A stretch of DNA of 14,825 nt from CAZHYV01 sp964537055 (GTDB lineage: Bacteria > Myxococcota_A > Polyangia > Palsa-1104 > JAEUJZ01). A program made the translations under genes and the position numbers. Shown here piece after piece: positions 1 to 6,688 of this stretch; the first letter of the stretch is position 1, and every line of letters begins with the position of its first letter. Location: contig CAZHYV010000014.1 in assembly GCA_964537055.1 (NCBI GenBank), positions 1-14,825 of the forward strand. Direction: 5' to 3'. The notes beneath the pieces were generated by a model. The model made no database searches. It saw only the letters and a program-made list of their open reading frames with translations, and had not been told where the DNA came from.

Positions 1-1
1 A

Positions 2-30
2 TTTTTCCCCGGGGGAATTTTTCGGGGGAA
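2..30. repeat. Direct repeat TTTTTC(CCC)GGGGGAA at the window edge
   Basis: Two imperfect direct copies, TTTTTCCCCGGGGGAA (2-17) and TTTTTCGGGGGAA (18-30), abut each other. The first is also a near-palindrome around CCCC/GGGGG. No reading frame covers the stretch to position 73, and I see no convincing promoter there. Such G/C-run motifs beside the terminase-end genes would suit a phage genome end or packaging (cos) region, and phage records often begin there. That is inference only. The repeat itself is directly visible. Confidence 0.5.
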
Positions 31-73
31 GTTTCCGCATCAAACAAGCTCGGAAGACAACAAGAAGGTCATC

Positions 74-643
74 ATGATCGAACTCCCGAACGGCTACTGC
101 TTCGTGAACCACGCCGACTGGTCCAAGCGACCCCTCGGTGGCCGGGGTTGGCGCGGTGGACCGGTCCTCCAGAAGAAGGGCGTCACCGACGTCTTCATCC
201 ACCACTCGGTCACGGCCGTTTCCGGTGACCCGGCGCTTGCCGGAGTCCGAGATCCGTCGGACGATCCCTGCCGCGACGCTCGCATCATCGAGGACATCCT
301 CGCCGAACGCAACCTGCTTCCCGGTTACAGCTACGTGATCCACCCGAGCGGCGTCGTCCTCGAGATGGCCGGCGACTACATCGGTGCACACACGCAGGAT
401 CACAACTCCTCCAGCAAGGGGCTGTGCTTCATCGGGAACTACGACAAGGCTCAGCCCACGCTGGCCCAGCTCGTCGCTGCCGCGCGGACGGTCAACCTGA
501 TGCGAGCTGGTGGACAGCTGGCCGGTGATCTCAGCAAGATCAAGATCCAGGGTCACCGTGACACCAAGTCGACGGCCTGCCCCGGCGCGAACCTCTACCC
601 GGTCATCGGGTTCATCCGGAAGTTCGCCGCCGACAACAACTAG
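74..643 (+). CDS. Endolysin: N-acetylmuramoyl-L-alanine amidase (Amidase_2/PGRP fold)
   Basis: The product (189 aa) is predicted to cut the amide bond between N-acetylmuramic acid and the stem peptide of peptidoglycan, causing host lysis. The zinc-site pattern of the Amidase_2/PGRP family is visible: FIHHS (H43/H44), GHRD (H161) and ACPG (C169). K165 sits where T7-lysozyme-like enzymes carry a catalytic lysine. The catalytic domain spans about residues 35-185 and almost fills the protein. There is no obvious cell-wall-binding domain, signal peptide or membrane segment, so export would need a holin or other help. An AAGAAGG ribosome site at 62-68 supports the ATG at 74. It is the first gene here, beside packaging genes. 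A virion-associated hydrolase role is possible, but a lysis enzyme is more likely. Confidence 0.9.
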   Translation: MIELPNGYCFVNHADWSKRPLGGRGWRGGPVLQKKGVTDVFIHHSVTAVSGDPALAGVRDPSDDPCRDARIIEDILAERNLLPGYSYVIHPSGVVLEMAGDYIGAHTQDHNSSSKGLCFIGNYDKAQPTLAQLVAAARTVNLMRAGGQLAGDLSKIKIQGHRDTKSTACPGANLYPVIGFIRKFAADNN

Positions 644-681
644 CAACGCCGCTCTTCGGCGACTTCATGACAGGAGGTTAC

Positions 682-999
682 ATGGCTGCTCAGCGACCGC
701 CCAAGCGCAATCGCCGACCGGCATCCACTCCTGAAGGTAGAGAGAATCAACTGATCAATCTCGCCGTCGAAGTCGCCGAAGAGCAGTTGCGAAACCGAAC
801 CGCATCTTCTCAGGTGATCACTCACTTCTTGAAGCTTGCGACGGAACGTGAGTCTCTCGAACGAGAGAAACTCCGCCGCGAAGTCGAAGTGCTGCAGGCC
901 AAGGTGGCCCAACTCGCTTCTGCAAAGAAGGTGGAAGAGCTTTACGAACTTGCGCTTGCAGCCATGCGGCGCTACTCAGGACAGGAGCCGATGGAATGA
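682..999 (+). CDS. Small coiled-coil phage protein; terminase small subunit candidate
   Basis: This 105-aa, highly charged, mostly helical protein has a basic N-terminus (PPKRNRRP, about residues 5-12). A conserved-looking core follows (RENQLINLAVEVAEEQL, then SSQVITHFLKLATERE), then a Leu/Glu/Lys coiled coil and a tail ending in AAMRRYSGQ. I recognise this pattern from short proteins near the terminase in phages of Gram-positive bacteria. Size, basic N-terminus and coiled coil fit a DNA-recognising small terminase subunit, but no helix-turn-helix is certain, so the function is inferred. An in-frame ATG at 667 exists, but the AGGAGG at 673-678 lies inside that extension and is well spaced for the ATG at 682, which I chose. 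The stop overlaps the next start (ATGA at 996-999), so translation is probably coupled. Confidence 0.55.
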   Translation: MAAQRPPKRNRRPASTPEGRENQLINLAVEVAEEQLRNRTASSQVITHFLKLATERESLEREKLRREVEVLQAKVAQLASAKKVEELYELALAAMRRYSGQEPME

Positions 1000-1061
1000 C
1001 CACGCTCGAGGAGAACCAGGAGTTCCTCGCACACTTCGGTGTGAAGGGAATGAAGTGGGGA
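996..1061 (+). repeat. Tag repeat copy A (first 22 codons)
   Basis: The first 66 bases match the start of the gene at 4515 at 60 of 66 positions by my count. This includes an uninterrupted 29-base identity (1032-1060 against 4551-4579). At protein level 21 of 22 residues agree, the exception being E9 against A9. Similarity fades after the following R-K-D-R codons. Five of the six base differences are silent, so the tag peptide looks to be under selection rather than simply a very recent copy. Confidence 0.85.
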
Positions 1062-1493
1062 CAACGCAAGGATCGCTCCCCCGAGGGTCGAGCGCAGGCC
1101 AAGGCGGACAAGAAGGCTGCAAAAGCCGACGCCAAGGCCGAGAAGACGGCACGCAAGATCGAGAAGCAGCGTCGCCGCAACAACATCAAGATCGCTGTCG
1201 GTGTCGCCGGCATCGGTATCGCTGGTGTGTCCTACATCATCAGCAGCCGAAAGGGGCTTATTCCGGGGGTTCTCCCCAAGGAATCGGTTGCCAAGGGAAG
1301 GGACGCGCTGATGAACGGTGATCTGATCGCCCGAGCCGAACGCGCTCGACGAGCCGCAGCCCCATCTGTGGGAACCAAGATCAGTGCCGGCGACTACAGG
1401 AAGCTCCAGGAGACTGCGGGCAGCCTGACCAAGCCGTTGGGACCGATCACCGCGGCAGAACTGGCTCGAATCCGGTTGTCGGCCGGCGGTTGA
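996..1493 (+). CDS. HFGVKGMKWG-tagged phage protein 1, with membrane segment
   Basis: The 165-aa product opens with a short tag ending in FLAHFGVKGMKWG (residues 10-22). This motif recurs in many phage structural-region proteins and has no settled function that I know of. A basic QRKDR and an Ala/Lys/Glu-rich helical stretch (about 28-62) follow, then a hydrophobic segment (about 64-84) long enough to cross a membrane, then a further helical, basic region. Only the tag is shared with the gene at 4515; the rest is unrelated. The start lies in an ATGA overlap with the upstream stop, with CAGGAG at 983-988 as ribosome site. Its job could be a minor virion protein, capsid cargo or a membrane-associated morphogenesis factor. 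Being close to the endolysin, a holin-like role cannot be excluded. Confidence 0.7.
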   Translation: MTTLEENQEFLAHFGVKGMKWGQRKDRSPEGRAQAKADKKAAKADAKAEKTARKIEKQRRRNNIKIAVGVAGIGIAGVSYIISSRKGLIPGVLPKESVAKGRDALMNGDLIARAERARRAAAPSVGTKISAGDYRKLQETAGSLTKPLGPITAAELARIRLSAGG

Positions 1494-1497
1494 CCTG

Positions 1498-1905
1498 GTG
1501 CACAGGTCATATCGTGAGCTTCGACAGCTCCGAACCTTCGAAGAGAGGTTCGATTACCTGGTTCTTAACGGAACGGTGGCTCACGAGACGTTCGGGCCAA
1601 ATCGACACGTGAATCAGGACTTCTATCGCTCAAGAGAGTGGCGTTCCGTGAGGGACCACGTCATTCTGAGGGATAACGGGTGCGATTTGGGTATTCCGGG
1701 CTACGAGATCCACACGGGTCTATACGTTCATCACATGGAGCCCATGACGACAGACGATATTGTGCACGGAGCGGACTGGATCATCGATCCCGAGTTCTTG
1801 ATCACAACGACTCTGGAGACGCACAACGCCATCCACTACGGCAACACGTCGCTACTCCCCCGAGTAACCGTGGAGCGCAGATCTGGCGACACGAAACTCT
1901 GGTAG
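1498..1905 (+). CDS. HNH endonuclease
   Basis: This 135-aa protein shows the HNH nuclease pattern: FYRSREWRSVRDHVILRDNG (about 42-61), VHHMEP (H78/H79) and ETHNAIHYG with N110 and H113. These residues form a beta-beta-alpha metal site that cuts DNA. This variant, ending in THNAIHYG, is common in siphoviruses near terminase genes, where HNH proteins are known in several phages to assist TerL in DNA cleavage and packaging. A free-standing homing role is the alternative. The zinc-binding CxxC pairs of some HNH families are absent, with one cysteine (C62) only. The start is a GTG at 1498, five bases after the preceding stop with no strong ribosome site, so translation is probably coupled. The gene sits among late genes in the same orientation, which fits packaging better than an invasive element. 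Confidence 0.85.
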   Translation: MHRSYRELRQLRTFEERFDYLVLNGTVAHETFGPNRHVNQDFYRSREWRSVRDHVILRDNGCDLGIPGYEIHTGLYVHHMEPMTTDDIVHGADWIIDPEFLITTTLETHNAIHYGNTSLLPRVTVERRSGDTKLW

Positions 1906-1919
1906 AAAGGTTGTGTGAC

Positions 1920-2279
1920 ATGGCAGAGAGCATCCTGACCAGCGTCAAGAAGGTGTTGGGGATCGATGAGTCGGACGAATCGTTCGATCTGGATGTCACC
2001 ATGCACATCAACGCGGCGTTCTCGGTTCTTCAGCAGCTGGGTGTCGGTCCAAGCGAGGGTTTCGCCATTTCCGACGCCAACGACGACTGGTCTCAGTTCA
2101 TCGGCGAGGACAAGCGGCTCAACATCGTTCCCTCCTACGTCTACATGAAGGTTCGATCGCTGTTCGATCCCCCAACAACGGGATACCTGGTCGAGGCGCT
2201 CAAGAACCAGATCAACGAGGCCGAGTACCGCCTCGCCAACCTCGTCGACATCGATCCGGTCGTAGTCGTCATCATCTAG
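1920..2279 (+). CDS. Head-tail connector, gp6-like adaptor
   Basis: The 119-aa all-helical protein follows the pattern of HK97 gp6/SPP1 gp15-type adaptors, which form a ring under the portal at the vertex through which DNA leaves. Recognisable stretches are FDLDVTMHINAAFSVLQQLG (about 22-41), SYVYMKVRSLFDPP (about 74-87) and a terminal helix with NQINEAEYRLANL. The start is the ATG at 1920 after GAAAGG (1905-1910); longer in-frame extensions upstream would run through the HNH gene in another frame and are not credible. The acidic N-terminal part and FDPP are typical of the family as I know it. In most related phages this gene lies between the capsid and head-closure genes. Here it lies about 2.6 kb upstream of the large terminase. 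Confidence 0.75.
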   Translation: MAESILTSVKKVLGIDESDESFDLDVTMHINAAFSVLQQLGVGPSEGFAISDANDDWSQFIGEDKRLNIVPSYVYMKVRSLFDPPTTGYLVEALKNQINEAEYRLANLVDIDPVVVVII

Positions 2280-2287
2280 GGGACAAC

Positions 2288-2617
2288 ATGGCAGATCCGC
2301 AAACTCTTCAAGGGGTCGTAACGACCCTTCCCGAACTGGCGGGGAACCAGCCGATCCAGAAGATCGCGCTGTTCAGTCCAGACGGAACTCCATGGCCTGG
2401 GGTCATCACACCGGATGCCGGCGCGTACTACACGCTGTCGGTTCTTCTCGGCGTTCTGCAAGGGACGATCGACGATCTGGTGGCTCGTCAGGCCGAGCTG
2501 GAAACAGCAATGGAGGAGTACCAGACCAACCAGATCAAGCTCTTGGTTGGTGAGGAACCCGTGCCAACCGGTCTCAAGAACGGCACCCTGATCGGAAGGT
2601 TGACGACAGCGCCATGA
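2288..2617 (+). CDS. Hypothetical phage protein upstream of the hydrolase
   Basis: I do not recognise this 109-aa protein. Its first half contains a QKIALFSPDGTPWPG stretch that looks like a short beta-rich segment. The middle (about 55-85, LQGTIDDLVARQAELETAMEEY and on) is a probable coiled coil suited to trimer or dimer formation. The C-terminus returns to short strands (GTLIGRL). There is no signal peptide or membrane segment. It starts eight bases after the connector stop with GGGGA as a modest ribosome site, and its stop overlaps the start of the hydrolase gene (ATGATG at 2614-2619). Tight coupling to a tail-type enzyme suggests a partner, assembly chaperone or small fibre component, which is inference. 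Confidence 0.6.
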   Translation: MADPQTLQGVVTTLPELAGNQPIQKIALFSPDGTPWPGVITPDAGAYYTLSVLLGVLQGTIDDLVARQAELETAMEEYQTNQIKLLVGEEPVPTGLKNGTLIGRLTTAP

Positions 2618-4503
2618 TGTACAGCCGCAGCCAATTCTTCGGGATCCCCTACGACGACAACATATTGCCTGGAGCCATGGGGCTCGGCGATAAGGGATGG
2701 CCGACACACTCAGAGTTCACCCTCTTGTTGACGCAGAGTCGTGTTGCTCTGGCCTACGGCAACGACTCGGTGTTCACTCCTGAGGTGTTGCTGCTCCCGT
2801 TCCTCGGCAAAGCGGCGTCGATCGGTTGGCAGCTGGGTGAGGTCGAGTTGGGACACGTTCCCGACCCTCAGACCGTCTACTCCTTCTGCTGGGATCAGTA
2901 CTACCCGTTTCAGCAGTATGTCGGCCCCAACGCCGGCTATGCCAAGCAGATGATGGCCGTCCTCGACGGCACAACGAAGCGGTTCGGGCTCCAGGTCGCC
3001 AAGTACAATCCCGGCTTCTGGCAGGACTATTACGAGAACTTGGCGAACGTCGTTTCCCTTGTGAACGGGAACGGAACTGTCCTTGCCGGAGGCACGTATG
3101 CTCTCGGTACCAGTAACCGCTACCGGTTTGAGGTCGAGGTTCGAGAAACTGCCCCAAAGGTCACCGTTCGGATCTACAAGTACACGAACCTGAACGCAAC
3201 CACGTCAACTCTGGTGCACACGATGACGGGTAACCCGACATCGACTGCGGCTCGAGAGTGGCGACTCGGCAACTTCGACGGCGATCCAGCCATTCAGACC
3301 GACCAGTACAACGTGTTCTTCCCGATGGGTTGGCCGGGTACGATGGCGACTCGGATCCGTAACGTGGCCACATTCTCGACGTCAAACCTTGATGGTCTGT
3401 CGCCGTACACCATGGGTAAACCTCGTGGTGTGGAGTGGTCGGTCTGGGATGAGGCGACGCAGAGCGAGATCCCTCTTCTCGGCGCCCCGAAGTACCACAA
3501 GGACGGAGCGGAGATCGATATTCGTTCGATGTGGGACAATCCGGTTCGTTTCCGTGGACGCATCGAGACCAAGAACAACTCGGCAATCTTCAATCCGGAC
3601 GGCACGGCGTACGGCGAAGATCCCAAGCAGAAGTACCAGATCTACGTTCCAAACGACAGGCCAATGCCTCCGGGCGGATGGCCTCTCGTAGGGTTCGTCC
3701 AGGTTGGCTACTACTCGGTTGGTTCATGGTCCGACATGTATTCAGAGGGCTACATCATCATGCGGCTTCTTCTGAGCATGGGTGTCGCGGTTGCAGCGAT
3801 CGGTGTCCGAGTCGGAGAGCTGATTCAGTCGTGGCTTTTCGGAGACTTCCGACCGGCCCGGTTCCCCACGGCGATCATCGATGCCAAGGCGGCTGTTCGA
3901 CACATCATCGACCACGCCTCAACAAACGGGGTCAATGTCGCCAAGATCTACCTGGGGGGACACTCTTCAGGCGGGTCGATCGGTGGATGTGTCATGTTCA
4001 CGAGAGACATGACGGACAACAGCCATGGAACGAACTTGACGATGGCCTCGAACGGCTGGCCCGGCAAAGCCGATCCTCCTGTCGCCGGCGCAATCCTGCT
4101 GGATGCCCCGATCAACTTCCGCAAGACGTGGGACGAGGATCCGTGCGTCCCCAAGGCCTCTCTGCCGTGGCAGATCTACGGAGTCCCCGGCGGCAACGCA
4201 CGCGCTGCCATCAGCATGTACAACGGTGGGGCACCAACCGATCAGACGATCGACACAACCCAGATCGAAATCTGGGATTGGATTCAGGTGGCAACTCACT
4301 TGCGTCCGGTGTTGTTCATCGGGTCCAACGGTGACACGGTTGTTCCTGCGCACAACGGTACGCATCTTCGAGACGCATACCTGGCCCGCGGTCGCACCGA
4401 CTGCACATATTTCGACATGGGTGGCGTGAAGCACGACTTCATGACCAACATGCCTCCTGCGGAGCTCATCAAGTCATGGCTCCAAGAACAAGGCGCGATC
4501 TAG
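2614..4503 (+). CDS. Tail-associated alpha/beta-hydrolase (esterase/depolymerase-like)
   Basis: This 629-aa protein has two parts. The N-terminal half (to about residue 340) looks like a beta-rich tail protein, with a lectin-like sandwich around YRFEVEVRETAPKVTVRIYKY (about 170-190) and the following 60 residues. The C-terminal half (about 345-629) is an alpha/beta-hydrolase: the nucleophile elbow GGHSSGG with Ser451, the acid GSNGDTVVPA with Asp574 and the base GGVKHDF with His607 occur in the right order and spacing. The usual HGGG oxyanion motif appears degenerate (VGFVQVGYYSVGSW). A virion esterase acting on host surface glycan or lipid is the best reading; the substrate cannot be told. 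A LysB-like lysis esterase is less likely because of the tail-type N-terminal half. Two ATG codons overlap the upstream stop. No signal peptide is seen. Confidence 0.8.
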   Translation: MMYSRSQFFGIPYDDNILPGAMGLGDKGWPTHSEFTLLLTQSRVALAYGNDSVFTPEVLLLPFLGKAASIGWQLGEVELGHVPDPQTVYSFCWDQYYPFQQYVGPNAGYAKQMMAVLDGTTKRFGLQVAKYNPGFWQDYYENLANVVSLVNGNGTVLAGGTYALGTSNRYRFEVEVRETAPKVTVRIYKYTNLNATTSTLVHTMTGNPTSTAAREWRLGNFDGDPAIQTDQYNVFFPMGWPGTMATRIRNVATFSTSNLDGLSPYTMGKPRGVEWSVWDEATQSEIPLLGAPKYHKDGAEIDIRSMWDNPVRFRGRIETKNNSAIFNPDGTAYGEDPKQKYQIYVPNDRPMPPGGWPLVGFVQVGYYSVGSWSDMYSEGYIIMRLLLSMGVAVAAIGVRVGELIQSWLFGDFRPARFPTAIIDAKAAVRHIIDHASTNGVNVAKIYLGGHSSGGSIGGCVMFTRDMTDNSHGTNLTMASNGWPGKADPPVAGAILLDAPINFRKTWDEDPCVPKASLPWQIYGVPGGNARAAISMYNGGAPTDQTIDTTQIEIWDWIQVATHLRPVLFIGSNGDTVVPAHNGTHLRDAYLARGRTDCTYFDMGGVKHDFMTNMPPAELIKSWLQEQGAI

Positions 4504-4514
4504 AAAGGAGTCCA

Positions 4515-4580
4515 ATGACCACGCTCGAAGAGAACCAAGCGTTCCTTGCGCACTTCGGTGTGAAGGGAATGAAGTGGGGT
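4515..4580 (+). repeat. Tag repeat copy B (first 22 codons)
   Basis: This is the partner of the repeat at 996-1061, separated by about 3.5 kb. The strongest run of identity (4551-4579) covers the codons of HFGVKGMKWG. The genes differ beyond about codon 27. The spacing and same orientation mean recombination between the copies would delete the HNH, connector, unknown and hydrolase genes. Confidence 0.85.
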
Positions 4581-4892
4581 GTCCGAAAGGATCGTCCCGG
4601 TGGCACACAGCCTCGAACGTCGTCGGACTTCAAGAAGACGGATGCGCTTCGTGGCCGGCCCGTTTCATCGTTGTCCAACAAGCAGCTGAAGGAACTGAAC
4701 GAGCGTCTCAACCTCGAGCAGAACCACAAGCGGCTGAACCCGACTTCGGTGGAGCGCGGCCGGCAGAAAGTCCAGAACATCCTCACGACGGTGGCTCTCG
4801 GGGTCACCGCGTACAACATCGTCAACAGTCCGGCCGGCAAGGCAGCCGCCAATCTCGGCAAGAAGGCGTTGAAGAAGAAAGCTGCTGTCTGA
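4515..4892 (+). CDS. HFGVKGMKWG-tagged phage protein 2
   Basis: This 125-aa protein begins with the same tag as the gene at 996 (FLAHFGVKGMKWG at residues 10-22, then VRKDR). After that comes a different body: SLSNKQLKELNERLNLEQNH (about 52-71), a basic helix, a short hydrophobic stretch (about 88-105) and a lysine-rich C-terminus (KKALKKKAAV). The LSN-x-x-L-x-x-x-x-x-R-L-x-L-E pattern is one I associate with tagged proteins of Gram-positive phages, located beside head genes. The start at 4515 follows AAAGGAG (4504-4510). An earlier in-frame ATG at 4476 lies within the hydrolase gene and lacks a ribosome site. The gene directly precedes the large terminase. A minor capsid, cargo or scaffold-related role is inferred; no enzyme motif is present. 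Confidence 0.75.
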   Translation: MTTLEENQAFLAHFGVKGMKWGVRKDRPGGTQPRTSSDFKKTDALRGRPVSSLSNKQLKELNERLNLEQNHKRLNPTSVERGRQKVQNILTTVALGVTAYNIVNSPAGKAAANLGKKALKKKAAV

Positions 4893-4917
4893 GCCGTCGT
4901 GTAGAGAGGAGTAGTAC

Positions 4918-6660
4918 GTGCTTTCAAACACTGCAACTCCTCGCTACTACGGTGAGTTCCGAGCGAAGGTCCTGGCGGGTGAGATTCTCGTCAATCGAGA
5001 GATCTCGTTGGAGATGAACCGGATCGACGACTTGATCGCCGACCCAACAGTCTTCTATGACGATCTTGCGATCGATGGCTTCATTGCCTTCTGCGAGTGT
5101 GAGATGACTCTCACCGATGGCGCGGATCTCTACCTGCTGGACACCTTCAAGCTGTGGGCTGAACAGATCTTCGGCTGGTGGTTCTACGAGGAACGGAATG
5201 TCTTCGAGCCTGGCGTCGACGGGCAACCCGGTCGCATCGTCCCGAAGATGATCAAGAAGCGCTTGATCACCAAGCAGTACCTGATCGTGGCCCGAGGATC
5301 GGCCAAGTCGATGTACGCCGCTCTCCTGCAGGCCTACTTCATGACTGTCGACACCGCCACGACCCACCAGATCACCACGGCCCCCACCATGAAGCAGGCC
5401 GACGAGGTGATGTCCCCCTTTCGTACCGCCATCACAAGGGCGCGTGGTCCTCTGTTCCAGTTCCTCACTGAGGGGTCTCTGCAGAACACCACCGGCCCAA
5501 GGGCGATGCGGGTCAAACTTGCGTCAACGAAGAAGGGGGTTGAGAACTTTCTCACAGGATCCCTGCTCGAGATTCGTCCCATGTCGATCAACAAGCTCCA
5601 GGGTCTTCGACCCAAGATCTCAACGATCGACGAATGGCTCTCTGGAGACATCAGAGAGGACGTTGTTGGCGCTGTTGAACAGGGTGCCTCCAAGTTGGAC
5701 GACTATTTGATCGTCGCCATCAGTTCTGAGGGCACCGTTCGAAACGGTTCCGGCGACACAATCAAAATGGAACTCGCCGCGATCCTAAAAGGCGACTATC
5801 CTGCTCGTCACATCTCCATCTTCCACTACAAACTCGATGACATCGAGGAAGTAGGACAACCGGAGACGTGGCAGAAGGCGAATCCGAACATCGGAATCAC
5901 GGTCACCTACGAAACGTACCAGCGAGACGTCGAAAGAGCCGAGAAGGCTCCCGCTTCTAGGAACGACATCCTGGCAAAACGATTCGGCATCCCGATGGAG
6001 GGGTTCACCTACTACTTCACGTATGAAGAAACGGTCCCGCACCGTCATCGAACCTTCAACGAGCTTCCCTGTGCGCTTGGAGCGGACCTTTCAAAGGGTG
6101 ACGACTTCTGTGCGTTCACGTTCCTGTTCCCTCTTTCTCGAGGGGCATTCGGAATCAAGACAAGGAGCTACATCACAGCGCTTACGCTTCGTAAGTTGCC
6201 TGGAGCCATGCGAGCTAAGTACGAAGAGTTTCTCCAAGAGGGCTCTCTTCACGTTCTTGAGGGGACAGTGCTCGACATGATGGAGGTCTATGATGATCTC
6301 GACGGTTTCATCATCGATAAGGAGTACGACATTCGGGCGTTGGGTTACGACCCATACAACGCCAAGGAGTTTGTCGATCGATGGGAAGCCGAGAACGGCC
6401 CATACGGCGTTCAAAAGGTCATTCAGGGAGCAAAGACCGAATCGGTTCCTCTGGGTGAGCTGAAGACACTTAGCGAAGAGAGACTTCTACTCTTCGACGA
6501 GCTGTTAATGTCTTTTGCGATGGGTAATGCCATCACACTCGAAGACACCAACGGCAACCGAAAGCTGCTCAAGCGGCGGCAAGAAGAAAAGATCGACAAC
6601 GTGTCCGCTCTCATGGACGCATACGTCGCTTACAAGGCTTTCAAGGAGGCATTCGAGTGA
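4918..6660 (+). CDS. terL: Terminase large subunit (ATPase and nuclease)
   Basis: This 580-aa protein is the packaging motor that uses ATP to drive DNA through the portal and cuts it. The N-terminal ATPase shows a Walker A-like VARGSAKS (residues 124-131, K130) and a Walker B ISTIDEW with D238 and E239. The C-terminal RNase H-like nuclease shows GADLSKGDD (D390), LGYDPYN (D478) and a late acidic site in KIDNVSALMDAY (D560 or D567), giving the metal-binding triad expected for the family. Length is normal for a Terminase_1-type protein. The start is a GTG at 4918 preceded by GAGAGGAG. It is followed after 28 bases by the portal gene, the standard order. Codon use is more relaxed than in the capsid gene, as expected for a protein needed in few copies. 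Confidence 0.95.
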   Translation: MLSNTATPRYYGEFRAKVLAGEILVNREISLEMNRIDDLIADPTVFYDDLAIDGFIAFCECEMTLTDGADLYLLDTFKLWAEQIFGWWFYEERNVFEPGVDGQPGRIVPKMIKKRLITKQYLIVARGSAKSMYAALLQAYFMTVDTATTHQITTAPTMKQADEVMSPFRTAITRARGPLFQFLTEGSLQNTTGPRAMRVKLASTKKGVENFLTGSLLEIRPMSINKLQGLRPKISTIDEWLSGDIREDVVGAVEQGASKLDDYLIVAISSEGTVRNGSGDTIKMELAAILKGDYPARHISIFHYKLDDIEEVGQPETWQKANPNIGITVTYETYQRDVERAEKAPASRNDILAKRFGIPMEGFTYYFTYEETVPHRHRTFNELPCALGADLSKGDDFCAFTFLFPLSRGAFGIKTRSYITALTLRKLPGAMRAKYEEFLQEGSLHVLEGTVLDMMEVYDDLDGFIIDKEYDIRALGYDPYNAKEFVDRWEAENGPYGVQKVIQGAKTESVPLGELKTLSEERLLLFDELLMSFAMGNAITLEDTNGNRKLLKRRQEEKIDNVSALMDAYVAYKAFKEAFE

Positions 6661-6688
6661 CCACATTCACGAGAGGAGGTGGAGCAGC

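Noticed and set aside
647..661. Hairpin CGCCG/CGGCG after the endolysin stop
   Set aside because: It has only a five-base stem and no T run, and a ribosome site follows at once, so it is too weak to call a terminator.
1498..1905. HNH gene as a mobile homing element
   Set aside because: It lies in line with late genes, shows no interrupted neighbour or intron, and HNH proteins near terminases are normal packaging helpers.
3531..4334. Shifted + strand open frame inside the hydrolase gene
   Set aside because: The true frame carries the full catalytic set; the shifted translation has no recognisable pattern.
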